From Thermodesulfomicrobium sp. WS (lineage in GTDB: Bacteria; Desulfobacterota; Desulfovibrionia; Desulfovibrionales; Desulfomicrobiaceae), in contig NZ_AP027130.1 of assembly GCF_027925145.1 (NCBI RefSeq), forward strand, positions 1,178,001 through 1,242,000: a stretch of 64,000 bases of DNA, written 5' to 3'. This document shows, one piece after another, positions 1 through 8,092 of the stretch (its first letter is position 1; each line of letters starts with the position of its first letter). Below the pieces are notes generated by a model that searched no databases, was not told the DNA's origin, and saw nothing but the letters and a program-made list of their open reading frames with translations. The position numbers and the translations under genes were made by a program.

Positions 1-201
1 CACCTGCTCCACGCAGATGCGGATGACCCGCTTGTGTTCCTCGTGACTCAAGGTGGCGGATTCGCCGGTGGTGCCGCAGGGGACCACGCCATGGATGCCC
101 TGCTCGATCTGCCATTCGATGAGGTTCCGGTAGGCCTCTTCGTCGACGCGGCCCTGGGAAAACGGCGTGACCAGGGCGGTGAACGCTCCTTTGAATTCCA
201 T
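1..201 (-). CDS. dapA: 4-hydroxy-tetrahydrodipicolinate synthase, N-terminal part
   Basis: Only the first 67 codons lie in the window; the rest runs off its left edge. The protein starts [14 protein letters not shown] and continues to [17 protein letters not shown], which is the DapA N-terminus with the pyruvate-aldolase GTTGES motif. DapA condenses pyruvate with aspartate semialdehyde in the cytoplasm, the first committed step to diaminopimelate and lysine. The start at 201 is preceded by a good ribosome-binding site (GGGAGG about 8 bases upstream). It lies 33 bases after dapF on the same strand, so two DAP-pathway genes are adjacent and probably co-transcribed. Confidence 0.93.
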   Translation of the reverse strand, partial: MEFKGAFTALVTPFSQGRVDEEAYRNLIEWQIEQGIHGVVPCGTTGESATLSHEEHKRVIRICVEQV

Positions 202-234
202 GTTCCTGCCTCCCTTTGGCACGTGGGGTTGGGG

Positions 235-1053
235 TTATGGCGTGGGCGGTGCGGGCAGCTCCCCGCGAAAGACAAAGACCGCCTTGCCTCGGAGTTGGAG
301 TTGGGTGCCGCGCACCGTGACACCGAGCTCCTCGCCCCCGGAGGTGGTGAGGCGCACGGCTTCGTCGGTCAGCCCCAAGGCATGGGCCACCGCGGCCGTG
401 GCTGCCGCGCCGGTGCCGCAGGCGTAGGTCTCGGCCTCCACACCGCGCTCGTACGTGCGGAGGAGCAGCCGTCCTCGATCGATCACTTGGGCGAAGTTGG
501 CGTTGGTGCCGGCCGGGGCGAAGGCCGGGTGGAAACGCAGGGCGCGGCCCATGCGGGCCACGTCCACCGCCGCCACATCGGGGACCAAAACCACGGCGTG
601 GGGAACGCCGGTGTTGGCAAAGTGGACCGTTACGGTCGTGCCGTCCACGTCAAGGGCCATGTCCAGTTGCAGGTCTCTAAGCTCAGTGAGCTGCACCTGC
701 ACTTCATCGGTTTCGGCAAAGACCTGGGCGCGCACCGGACCGGCGTCGGTGGCCAAGGTCAACGTGGCCGGTGCCATGCCCAGCCGGTGGGCCAAGGCCG
801 CGGCGCAGCGCGAGCCATTGCCGCACATCTCCGCCCGGGAGCCGTCGGCATTGAAGAAATGCCAGCGGACGTCGGCACCCGCGTCTGCCGGCTCCAGGAC
901 GATGAGCCCGTCGGCGCCCACGGAAAAGGCGCGCCGACACAGGGCCTTGGCCCAGAGGGGCATGACTTCGGGGGACAATGCCAGCTCGCGGTTGTCCAGG
1001 AGGATGAAGTCATTGCCGCTGCCATGCATCTTATAAAAGGGGATCGTCTTCAT
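235..1053 (-). CDS. dapF: diaminopimelate epimerase
   Basis: A 272-residue protein, the usual length for DapF, starting MKTIPFYKMHGSGNDF. It interconverts LL- and meso-diaminopimelate, for lysine and peptidoglycan synthesis, using two cysteines as acid and base. Both cysteine motifs are present: EMCGNGSRCAA near residue 75 and YACGTGAAATAA near residue 211. The start at 1053 has an AGAGG ribosome-binding site five bases upstream. It follows the UshA-like gene (gap about 68 bases) and precedes dapA on the same strand. Confidence 0.96.
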   Translation of the reverse strand: MKTIPFYKMHGSGNDFILLDNRELALSPEVMPLWAKALCRRAFSVGADGLIVLEPADAGADVRWHFFNADGSRAEMCGNGSRCAAALAHRLGMAPATLTLATDAGPVRAQVFAETDEVQVQLTELRDLQLDMALDVDGTTVTVHFANTGVPHAVVLVPDVAAVDVARMGRALRFHPAFAPAGTNANFAQVIDRGRLLLRTYERGVEAETYACGTGAAATAAVAHALGLTDEAVRLTTSGGEELGVTVRGTQLQLRGKAVFVFRGELPAPPTP

Positions 1054-1121
1054 GAGTGCCTCTGGCAGGAGGGGTTAGAGGAAAAAGGAAAGAAAAACAA
1101 GGGACGGGACGCCCTGATTGA

Positions 1122-1934
1122 TTACGGCGCGGTGACGATTGCGGTGATCTCTGGGTCGTCTGCCACGAAGTGGGTGAGGGGGATGGCCGTGGCGGAAATG
1201 TTGTCTCCGGGCCGCCAGGTGGCCTTGGTCCCTGCAGGCGGAAACTTCTGGATGCGGATTTCTCCCACGGTCTTGCCGTCAGCGTAGGGACGCATCCACA
1301 CGGTAGCACCGTTGCCGACGAAAAGTCCGCCGGAACCAGGACCCGGCCCTGCGCCCAGCAGGATATCCAGGGCCTCGGGATGGGCCGTGAGCCAGGCCTC
1401 TTCCGCATCCGCCCCCCAGGCAGACACCCCGATGACCACCCCGGCCTTTTGGCGTGCCGCTTGGGCCATGCGGAAGGTGGCGTCGCCACGGCGGTCCGTT
1501 TCCGGCATTGCCGGAAACAGGATGATGGCGAGGGTGCCCTCGGGAGTCGTGTGCAAGGAGAGCGTGGGAGCGGCCCCAAACACCTGGCGGGAGAGGTCTG
1601 CCTTGGCGGCGCCGAGGGCCTCGTCTTCGGTGGGCGTGACGGCCACGAGGTCGTAGTCCAGGCGCGCAAATGCCTGGGCAAGACGGCGCAGATGCGCTGG
1701 CTCTGGAGCGCTTTCACCCAAGAATTCATGCGCTCCGGCGATGCGCACGGCATCGGGGCGCTCGTGAAAGATGGTGGCCCGCCGGGCCAGCCCGCCGAGG
1801 GTATGTCCCCCTCAAACCGGGCAGGGCAGGGCCTGGCCGCGGGTCTCGGCGGTGTAGAGGAGGGTTGTCTCCCCGTGGGCGGCAGAGCCCAGACAGACAA
1901 GGGCCGAGAGCAGAAGCAGGATGCGGGTGATCAT
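1122..1934 (-). CDS. exported UshA-like selenoprotein (in-frame UGA read as selenocysteine)
   Basis: Reading from the ATG at 1934 gives a signal peptide (MITRILLLLSALVCLGSAAHG), then LLYTAETRGQALPCPV, a TGA at 1814-1812, and without a frame change GGHTLGGLARRATIF and 208 further residues from the next ATG (1748). GGLARRA resembles the start of the UshA/5'-nucleotidase metallophosphatase fold. The UGA sits in a C-P-V-U motif (residues 38-41), a place where redox-active Cys or Sec would be expected. A SECIS-like hairpin follows at the right distance (separate entry). The start at 1934 overlaps the upstream stop as ATGA, so the pre-UGA segment is clearly part of the gene; there is no obvious SD, and translation is probably coupled. 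I recall UshA-like (seleno)protein families in deltaproteobacteria, but cannot check. The catalytic activity is unknown. The alternative is a nonsense pseudogene or a truncated cytoplasmic protein from 1748. Confidence 0.78.
1775..1814 (-). promoter_or_regulatory. UGA(Sec) codon with bacterial SECIS-like hairpin
   Basis: The UGA is at 1814-1812 on the minus strand. The mRNA then forms a 6-bp perfect stem, UGGCCC pairing with GGGCCA (1789-1784 and 1780-1775), closed by the loop GGC, or a five-base CGGCG loop if the top pair is open. The loop begins 29 nt after the UGA, practically the spacing in E. coli fdhF, and it has the conserved G at its first positions. Such hairpins bind SelB and direct selenocysteine insertion. 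A second small hairpin (GAGGG/CCCUC) includes the UGA itself. No selA, selB, selC or selD gene lies in this window. Confidence 0.7.
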
Positions 1935-2740
1935 GGTTGGCTCGGAAAGGGTTTGAGGATGGGAGAGCGGGCAATGAGCTCCTGCAGGCGCTCACGCCTG
2001 TGGGACAGGTCTTCGGCCATGGCGCGGGTGGCGCGGGCGGCCGGACAATCCGGGGCCAGGCGGAGAAAGGGGGTTTGTTCGCGCACTGCGTCGGCGATCT
2101 TGGGGTCCCGGGGGATGATGCCCATAAGCCGGATGCCCAAATCGAGGAATCGCCGGCAGGCGAGCTGGAGGCGCTCGAAGGCCGCCTGGCCTTCTTGGGG
2201 ATTTTCCGCCATGTTCACGATGACATGGAAGTTTTTGATGCCCCGCTGGGTGAGCAGCACCTTGATGAGGGCGTAGCCATCGGTCAGCGACGTGGGCTCC
2301 GGGGTGATGACCACGGCCCGCTCTTGCGGCATGGCGGCGAGGTTGATGACCGTGGGGCTGATGCCTGCACCCAGGTCGAGAAGAAGAAAGTCGTAGCCGG
2401 CAAAGAGCTCGTGCAAGCGGCCCATAAGCGCGGTCTGGGCGTCCTCGTCCATGTCGTCGAGGTCCGCCACCCCGGAGGCCGAAGGCAGCAGATCCACCTG
2501 GTCGTCCAGGGAGACGAGCACCTCTTCGGCGGGTACGCCCCGGGTGAGGTCATGGATGGTGTGCTCTGGGGCAATGCCGAGGAGCACGTCCACGTTGGCC
2601 AGACCCAGGTCCGCGTCCAGAAGCAGGACCCGATGCCCGAGACTTCCCAGGGCCAGGGCCGTGTTGAGGGCGATGTTGGTCTTGCCTACCCCCCCTTTGC
2701 CGCTGACGATGGCGATGCTCATGGTGCGGTTGGGCTGCAT
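1931..2740 (-). CDS. FlhG/MinD-family P-loop ATPase
   Basis: A 269-residue ParA/MinD-superfamily protein with the deviant Walker A motif GKGGVGKT at about residues 14-21, the switch region LLLDADLGLANVDVLLG, and a Walker B region YDFLLLDLGAG. The DADLGLANVDVLLG string is typical of FlhG (YlxH/FleN), which sets the number and place of flagella with FlhF. MinD itself or a related positioning ATPase is the alternative; no flhF or flagellar gene lies nearby. I saw no clear MinD-type C-terminal amphipathic helix. The start at 2740 has AAGGAG five bases upstream. Its stop overlaps the start of the selenoprotein gene (ATGA), and it follows a diguanylate cyclase by 9 bases. Confidence 0.85.
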   Translation of the reverse strand: MQPNRTMSIAIVSGKGGVGKTNIALNTALALGSLGHRVLLLDADLGLANVDVLLGIAPEHTIHDLTRGVPAEEVLVSLDDQVDLLPSASGVADLDDMDEDAQTALMGRLHELFAGYDFLLLDLGAGISPTVINLAAMPQERAVVITPEPTSLTDGYALIKVLLTQRGIKNFHVIVNMAENPQEGQAAFERLQLACRRFLDLGIRLMGIIPRDPKIADAVREQTPFLRLAPDCPAARATRAMAEDLSHRRERLQELIARSPILKPFPSQP

Positions 2741-2749
2741 AGGGGCTCC

Positions 2750-3574
2750 TTATTTGCGAAAGAGAAAACGTTTTTCATCGTGGTGCACCAGGGCGGCCTC
2801 TTCCTTCTCGCGCCCCAGTTCTTTGCCTGCCTCCACTCGGTTCTTGCCCGCTGCCTTGGCCGCGTACAGGGCGCGGTCGGCTTCTGCGTACAGGGCGTCC
2901 GGGCTGACGTCGCTGCCTTTGCCTCGGGCAGTGGCCACGCCGGCGGAGCAGGTCACGCTGAGGGGCTTTCCCTCCCACAGGATCGAGGTCTGTCGGATGG
3001 CCGCCAGGATGCGTTCCACCATGCCCATGGCGCGGGCGCGGCTGGTGGCCGGCAGGATGAGGGCGAACTCTTCGCCGCCCAGGCGGGCCGCGGTGTCCAG
3101 ACGGCGCACCGAGGTTTGCAGCGTGTGCGCCACGGCGCCCAGCACCGCGTCGCCGCAGGGGTGCCCGTAAGTGTCGTTGAAGCGTTTGAAATCATCCACG
3201 TCGAGGATGGCGAGGCTCACCGGCGCGCCGGTGCGCCGGGTGCGCTCCATCTCCAGGGCCAAGGCGGAGGTAAAAGCACCGCGGTTGGGAAGCCCGGTGA
3301 GGGGGTCGCGGTGGCGTTCGGCCTGCAAGGTTTCCAGGTGGCGGGTAAGCTCCGCCAAGGCCTCGGCCTCGGCGCCTGGGACGATGCGCAGCCAATGGCC
3401 AAGGCCGTGGGCCAGGGCCACCTGCCGCCAGGTTTCGTGGTCCAGGCCGGGCGCCAAGCGGGCGAGCACGGTATGGTCCGTACCGGAGGCGTGTTGGCGC
3501 ACGAGCGCGTCGATGCGCTGCAGCTCGGCGGTCAGCGCCTCGATGTGGGCAGGGTCAAGCGGCGCGTTGAGCAT
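2750..3574 (-). CDS. diguanylate cyclase (GGDEF)
   Basis: A soluble protein whose C-terminal half is a complete GGDEF domain: DPLTGLPNRGAF at the start, the GGEEF active site, and an inhibitory-site RxxD (RRLD) exactly five residues before it. It should make cyclic di-GMP and be subject to product inhibition. The N-terminal 100 residues are helical and match no sensor domain I recognise; no membrane segment is seen. The start is uncertain: 3574 (MLNAPLDPAH) gives the least overlap with prfB (20 bases), while ATG 3595 and GTG 3616 are also open, and none has a convincing ribosome-binding site. It lies between prfB and the FlhG-like gene, suggesting a link to motility. Confidence 0.88.
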   Translation of the reverse strand: MLNAPLDPAHIEALTAELQRIDALVRQHASGTDHTVLARLAPGLDHETWRQVALAHGLGHWLRIVPGAEAEALAELTRHLETLQAERHRDPLTGLPNRGAFTSALALEMERTRRTGAPVSLAILDVDDFKRFNDTYGHPCGDAVLGAVAHTLQTSVRRLDTAARLGGEEFALILPATSRARAMGMVERILAAIRQTSILWEGKPLSVTCSAGVATARGKGSDVSPDALYAEADRALYAAKAAGKNRVEAGKELGREKEEAALVHHDEKRFLFRK

Positions 3575-4671
3575 GGAGGTGGAGGAGGTAGGCATGGATG
3601 AAGCTATCCAGGGCACCGTCGAGCACGGCGTCCACGTTGCTGGTTTCCGTCCCGGTGCGGTGGTCTTTCACCAGCCGGTAGGGCTGGAGGGTGTAGGTGC
3701 GGATCTGCGAACCAAAGGCGATGGCCCCCTTGGCGGCGTATTCCGCCTGGCGCTCCGCGGCCCGTTTTTCCAGTTCCAGCTCCAAAAGTCGGGCCTTCAA
3801 GACCTTGAGGGCGGTTTCCTTGTTCTTGTGCTGGGACTTTTCATTCTGGCATTGGACCGCGATGCCTGTGGGCAGATGGGTGATGCGCACTGCGGAATCC
3901 GTGGTGTTCACCGACTGTCCGCCAGGGCCGGAAGAGCGGAAGATGTCGATGCGCAGGTCTTCCTCGCGGATTTCGATCGCGATCTCGTCACTGGCCGCTG
4001 GATACACGTCCACCGAGGCGAAAGAGGTATGCCGCCGGCCGCTGGCATCGAAGGGCGAGATGCGGATGAGGCGATGCGTGCCTTTTTCCGCCTTGAGGAG
4101 GCCATAGGCGTAGGGTCCGCTCACCTGCATGGTGACGCTTTTGATGCCGGCCTCGTCGCCCGGCAAGAAGTCCATGATTTCGGTGCGGAACCCTTTGCGC
4201 TCGGCAAAGCGGCGGTACATGCGCAGCAGCATTTCCGCCCAGTCCTGGGATTCGGTACCGCCTGCACCGGGGTGGATCTCGAGGATGGCGTCGGCCCCGT
4301 CTTCAGGCTCTCCAAGCAGGGTGCGCATTTGCACGCTTTCCAAGGCCCCTGCCAGGGTCTCGATGGCCTCGTTCAGGGCTTCGAGTACCTCCGGGGTTTC
4401 TTCCTCAGTGGCCAAGTCCAGCCACTCGCCCATGGCGGTGTGGGCGTCCCGCAACGCCTCCCAGGAGGCGATGGTGCTTTCCAGCTGGGTCTTTTCCCGC
4501 AAGACGGGGGTGAGGGCGTCTGGCCGGTCCCAAGCACCCGGGGCGGCGAGGAGTCGTTCGATTTCGTGCAAGCGCTCCGTATGCCGGGAGAGGTCAAAGA
4601 CGCCCCCAGAGGTCGTGGAATTGGGCGTCCAGGGCGGTGGCCCGTGCCTTGAGTTCAGGATATTGCAGCAT
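3555..4671 (-). CDS. prfB: peptide chain release factor 2, +1 programmed frameshift
   Basis: RF2 ends translation at UGA and UAA. The gene is in two frames: codons 1-25 run from ATG 4671 (MLQYPELKARATALDAQFHD...) to CTT at 4599-4597, followed by an in-frame TGA (4596-4594); after a +1 slip the second frame runs from GAC (4595) to 3555. The joined protein has 371 residues, close to E. coli RF2 (365). The peptide-anticodon motif SPF (ISPFDASGRRH) and the catalytic GGQ (SSGPGGQSVNTT) are both present. The start has AAGGA about nine bases upstream. It overlaps the lnt stop by 17 bases and the diguanylate cyclase start. Confidence 0.95.
4593..4608 (-). promoter_or_regulatory. prfB autoregulatory +1 frameshift site
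   Basis: On the minus strand the site reads TGG GGG CGT CTT TGA C. It has the classical elements: an internal SD-like G-run (4607-4603) three bases before the slippery CUU, then the UGA stop with C after it, the weakest termination context. When RF2 is scarce, ribosomes pause at UGA and slip +1 to make full-length RF2; when it is plentiful they stop after 25 codons. The arrangement matches the known bacterial prfB signal (CUU UGA C). Confidence 0.93.
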
Positions 4672-6220
4672 GGTGGTGTTTCCTTTTCAGGAGTTGGGGC
4701 CGGAGGAAGCGGACCAAGAGCCCGCCGACGGCGATGAGCATGAAGGCCCCGTGAATGCGCCAAAAATGCTGATGGTAAACGGTGGTGCTTGTCAATACAG
4801 GAAGTTCGGCGACCAGGACCGACGGCGTAAACTGGGGAAGGGTCTTGAGGATGGTCCCGTCCGGAGCGATGGCTGCGGTGATGCCGGTGTTGGTGGCGCG
4901 AAAGATGGCCCGGCCGGATTCCACGGCCCGCAGTGCGGTAAGCGCCAGGTGCTGGCGCGGGGCGGCGGAGTCACCGAACCAGGCGTCATTGCTGATGTTC
5001 ACCAAAATGGACGCCCCGTCGCGGATCCGGTCGCGGGCAAGCTCCGGGAAGATGGCCTCGTAGCAGATGAGCACGCCCAGACGCACGTCGCGGGAAAGGG
5101 GGAGCGGCGCGGTGGCGGCACTGGGCGCGAACTCGTAGTCTCCGGGCACGAGCTTGGAGAGAAAGGGGAGCCAGTTGCCCCAAGGGACGTACTCGCCGAA
5201 GGGCACGAGGTGTTCTTTGTCATACCACGCGACCTGCTTGCCGTCGCGGCCCAGCAGATAGGCGCGGTTGTGCAGAACGTAGGTGGGTGGCGCCGTTTCC
5301 ACCAGCGAATAGGCCGGGGCGCCGAAGAGCAGCGGTGTTTTCCAGGACGCGGCCTCGGCGTGGAGCCGGTCCACAAGCGGGCCGGGGTCTTGCGGATGGA
5401 AGGGAGTGGCGGTCTCCGGCCAGATGATGAGGTCTGGGTGGTTCTGTGCCGCTTGCCGGGAAAGACCAAGATAGGTGTCGAGGATGGCTTCCTGCAGCGT
5501 GGGGTCCCATTTTTGGCCTTGGTCGATATTGCCCTGCACCAAGGCGGCGGTGAGCGTCGCTAAAGGCTCGGGCAGCGGGAAGGCGAGGGGAAGGAGCATG
5601 ATCCCCGCAGGCACAAGGGCCCACAAGCGCCGCCGTCCTGTCCACAAGACGAGGATACTCCCTGCTGCGGCCAGCATCCCGGAGAGGCCAAAGGCCCCGA
5701 TCCAGCGGGCAAGGCCGAGGGTCCACGGCCAGGGGACCAGGGCTTGGGCAAGCACGAGCCATGGAAATCCGGTGAAGAGTACGCCCCGGCCAAGTTCGAG
5801 ACTTGCCCACACCGCCCCCAGGGTCATGGGGGTCCATGGGGACTGGGCGTGGTCCTTGAGGAAAAAGACGGCGAAGGAAAAGAGCCCGGCATAGGCCGCC
5901 AGCAGCGCGCCCAAGAGCACCGGGCAGGGCGCTGCCAGGAAGAAGGGGAGCCCTCCTTCCGTCTGTACCGGCACCATGACCCAGGTAAGGGCAAGGCTGT
6001 AGCCTGGAAGACTGACGGTAAGCCCCCAGCGCCAGGCCGCCCCAAGAGAGGGGGCGGATGCGCCCACCGCCGCAAGGGCCATGGGGAGCAGCACAATGGC
6101 TGGGGGAAAGGTTCCAGGCAGCAGCGAAAAACTCAAGGCGCAGGCGAGGGTGGCCCCGAGGGCGGCGCAAGCGAGCTTACGCCGCCACGGCGACCCGCAC
6201 CCAATGGATCTGCTTGGCAT
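4655..6220 (-). CDS. lnt: apolipoprotein N-acyltransferase
   Basis: A 521-residue inner-membrane enzyme that adds the third acyl chain to lipoproteins before Lol export. The N-terminal half is a series of hydrophobic segments; the C-terminal half is a nitrilase-like domain starting at ALVQGNIDQGQKWD. The catalytic triad is visible as Glu in IWPETATPF, Lys in KEHLVPFGEYVP, and Cys in LGVLICYEAIFPEL. ATG 6220 is chosen because AAGGA lies five bases before it; this start lies inside the 3' end of corC (44-base overlap). The frame is open further upstream but only as a shadow of corC. Order corC-lnt-prfB suggests one transcript. Confidence 0.93.
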   Translation of the reverse strand: MPSRSIGCGSPWRRKLACAALGATLACALSFSLLPGTFPPAIVLLPMALAAVGASAPSLGAAWRWGLTVSLPGYSLALTWVMVPVQTEGGLPFFLAAPCPVLLGALLAAYAGLFSFAVFFLKDHAQSPWTPMTLGAVWASLELGRGVLFTGFPWLVLAQALVPWPWTLGLARWIGAFGLSGMLAAAGSILVLWTGRRRLWALVPAGIMLLPLAFPLPEPLATLTAALVQGNIDQGQKWDPTLQEAILDTYLGLSRQAAQNHPDLIIWPETATPFHPQDPGPLVDRLHAEAASWKTPLLFGAPAYSLVETAPPTYVLHNRAYLLGRDGKQVAWYDKEHLVPFGEYVPWGNWLPFLSKLVPGDYEFAPSAATAPLPLSRDVRLGVLICYEAIFPELARDRIRDGASILVNISNDAWFGDSAAPRQHLALTALRAVESGRAIFRATNTGITAAIAPDGTILKTLPQFTPSVLVAELPVLTSTTVYHQHFWRIHGAFMLIAVGGLLVRFLRPQLLKRKHHHAAIS

Positions 6221-6995
6221 CGGCTTCCTTGATGGTGAATTCCACCTTGTCGATCTGGCAGACCTCTCCCGTGGAAGGAACTCGGCCCAGGTGTTCGGTG
6301 ATGTACCCGCCGACGGTTTCCACTTCTTCGGATTCCAGGCGGATGCCGGTTTCTTCGGCCAGGTCTTCCAGGGGGGTCCTCCCGGCCACCAGAAATGCCC
6401 CATCCTCTTGGGGCTGGATTTCCGCAGGCCGAGGCGGGTCGTATTCGTCCTCGATGTCGCCGACGATTTCTTCGAGCACGTCTTCCAAAGTCACCAAGCC
6501 GGCGGTGCCGCCGTATTCGTCCAGGACGATGGCCAGATGTTGTTTGTGGCTCTGGAAGTCGAGCAGGATGTCGCGGACGTTTTTCGTCTCCGGGATGAAC
6601 AGTGGCGGCCGCAAGACCGCTTCCAGCGAAGGCGGGGCGCTGGGTTCGTCCACGAAAAAGCGCAGCAGCTCTTTGCAATGGAGAATGCCGATGATCTGGT
6701 CTTTGGTCTCGCGGTACACCGGTAGCCGGGAATGACCGCTTTCAAAGACCTTGCGGGCGATCTCCGGGATGGTCTCGTCCACCTCCACACAGACGATGTC
6801 CGTGCGCGGGACCATGATTTCATAGGCCTGTTTGTCGGCCAATTGGAGGATATTGAGCATCATGGATGCCTCGTCCGTGGCGATTTCGCCGTCGTCCTTG
6901 GCCTCCATGATGGCGTCCTCCACCTGACAATCCGTCTTGCGGGAAAACAAGCGTTTGATGCCGTCCCACAGGCGACTGTCGGAACCTTCGTCCAT
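6177..6995 (-). CDS. corC: CorC/HlyC-family CBS-domain protein
   Basis: A 272-residue cytoplasmic protein with two CBS motifs (from EIMVPRTDIVCVEVDETI, and around LRPPLFIPETKNVRDIL to IVLDEYGGTAGLVTLEDVLEEIVGDI) and a C-terminal CorC_HlyC/transporter-associated domain (AFLVAGRTPLEDLAEETG). The family is linked to Mg2+/Co2+ efflux (CorC) or acts with CNNM-type proteins; the nucleotide ligand is not deducible. The start at 6995 has AGGAGG about nine bases upstream. In many bacteria corC sits directly upstream of lnt, as here. Confidence 0.92.
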   Translation of the reverse strand: MDEGSDSRLWDGIKRLFSRKTDCQVEDAIMEAKDDGEIATDEASMMLNILQLADKQAYEIMVPRTDIVCVEVDETIPEIARKVFESGHSRLPVYRETKDQIIGILHCKELLRFFVDEPSAPPSLEAVLRPPLFIPETKNVRDILLDFQSHKQHLAIVLDEYGGTAGLVTLEDVLEEIVGDIEDEYDPPRPAEIQPQEDGAFLVAGRTPLEDLAEETGIRLESEEVETVGGYITEHLGRVPSTGEVCQIDKVEFTIKEADAKQIHWVRVAVAA

Positions 6996-7013
6996 AAAGT
7001 ATGCTGCCTCCTG

Positions 7014-8018
7014 TTATCGGTCTGCCAGCTGGGCATGCTGGCGGTAGAGTTCCATGTGTCTGCGGAAGATCCAATCGCCCAGTTCCTTGACGCCTTGCTC
7101 TGGGTCCACCGGGGACCAGGAGAGGGGCGCATTGCCTGACCGGATGGCTGCGTGCTCGAATGCGTAGCCGTACAGCAAGCGGCTGGTCGCGTAGTCTTTG
7201 AATTGGTTGCGCAGCCGCGCTTCGAAGAAATAGGTCTCGGGCGCAGTCTCGCCTCGCAAGGTGATGCAGAGGCGCACGGTGTCGAGACTCACGCGCCGGC
7301 CGTCTGCTTGGGGGCGGGGCAGGCGTTGGGTGTCCACGGAGAGGCGCACGCCCCCGGCGGAGATGTCGATGATGCCGATGTGCGGAAAGGTGAGCAGGGG
7401 TTCGGGCCATGCCTGGGGATCGGCCATGAAAGGCAGTTCGGGTGGATCTGGCAGCCACAAGCGCAGGTCCAACAAATCGGCGCTGGGGAGCTCCAGGCGG
7501 AAGTGGCGGCGTTTTTGTCCCATCTCCAGGACACTGGGGGCGGCGAGTTCGATGCGGGAAAGGTCGTCGCTCGGATGCACGGCCACAATGGAGGTGCGGA
7601 AAAAATAGTATTCCGCTGGACCGTCTTTGGGCGCGAGATGGAAGTAGACGAGGGTATTGCGGCCCAACCAGGCAGGGGTGGGGTGCACGCCCCAAGGGAC
7701 TTCCAGGAGCACGGACTCCGGGGAGGTTTCCGCTAAGGTGCAGGGCATGGACGTGCGCATGCCGCCGTCATCGAAGCGTACGTCCATGCGGCTGCGGGAG
7801 AGCACTGCTTGTTGGAAGATGGCGTGGATGCGTTCCGGATCGGTGATGGCGAATGCCTTGCGGCGGCGTTCCTGGGACCTTCGCCACCAATCCATGGCCA
7901 GCCCGATGCCTGCCAGGCACGCCGCCCCTGCCGCCACCCAGAAGAGTGCGGAAGAGATGTCCTGGAACGTGAATCGTCCGTACTGAAAATCGCGGGCAAT
8001 CTGGTCGAGGGTCGGCAT
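7014..8018 (-). CDS. membrane-anchored PilZ-like c-di-GMP protein
   Basis: A 334-residue protein with one hydrophobic segment at about residues 24-43 (ALFWVAAGAACLAGIGLAM) and a long cytoplasmic part. Residues about 175-290 resemble a PilZ domain preceded by a YcgR-like module: the arginine motif (QKRRHFRLELP) and the distal D-x-S-x-x-G motif (IIDISAGGVRLS) that together hold c-di-GMP. It is probably an effector of the second messenger made by cyclases such as the one at 2750. Its output is unknown. No strong ribosome-binding site is seen before 8018. It lies between mnmG and corC. Confidence 0.75.
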   Translation of the reverse strand: MPTLDQIARDFQYGRFTFQDISSALFWVAAGAACLAGIGLAMDWWRRSQERRRKAFAITDPERIHAIFQQAVLSRSRMDVRFDDGGMRTSMPCTLAETSPESVLLEVPWGVHPTPAWLGRNTLVYFHLAPKDGPAEYYFFRTSIVAVHPSDDLSRIELAAPSVLEMGQKRRHFRLELPSADLLDLRLWLPDPPELPFMADPQAWPEPLLTFPHIGIIDISAGGVRLSVDTQRLPRPQADGRRVSLDTVRLCITLRGETAPETYFFEARLRNQFKDYATSRLLYGYAFEHAAIRSGNAPLSWSPVDPEQGVKELGDWIFRRHMELYRQHAQLADR

Positions 8019-8092
8019 AGAGGGGTTAGGCGCTGGAGTGGCGGATGGTCGCTGTCATGATACCGTCTTATGGAACGCTGTGTCGGCGTTCG

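Noticed and set aside
34-1287. Long plus-strand frame opposite dapF and the UshA-like gene
   Set aside because: Antisense to clear DapF motifs and without recognisable domains; same GC-bias explanation as other shadow frames.
1748-1814. The selenoprotein gene as a pseudogene or a shorter protein starting at 1748
   Set aside because: The pre-UGA part has a signal peptide and an ATGA-coupled start, the family motif GGLARRA lies before 1748, and the SECIS-like hairpin is at the right distance. Kept as an alternative only.
3555-4763. prfB as a frameshifted pseudogene or a 402-residue protein from 4763
   Set aside because: The break has all parts of the known programmed frameshift, and the sequence before it in the other frame is the proper RF2 N-terminus.
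6221-6403. A longer N-terminus for lnt from 6403
   Set aside because: It would run through corC on the same strand and reads as non-membrane, Pro/Trp/Lys-rich sequence; ATG 6220 has a good ribosome-binding site.
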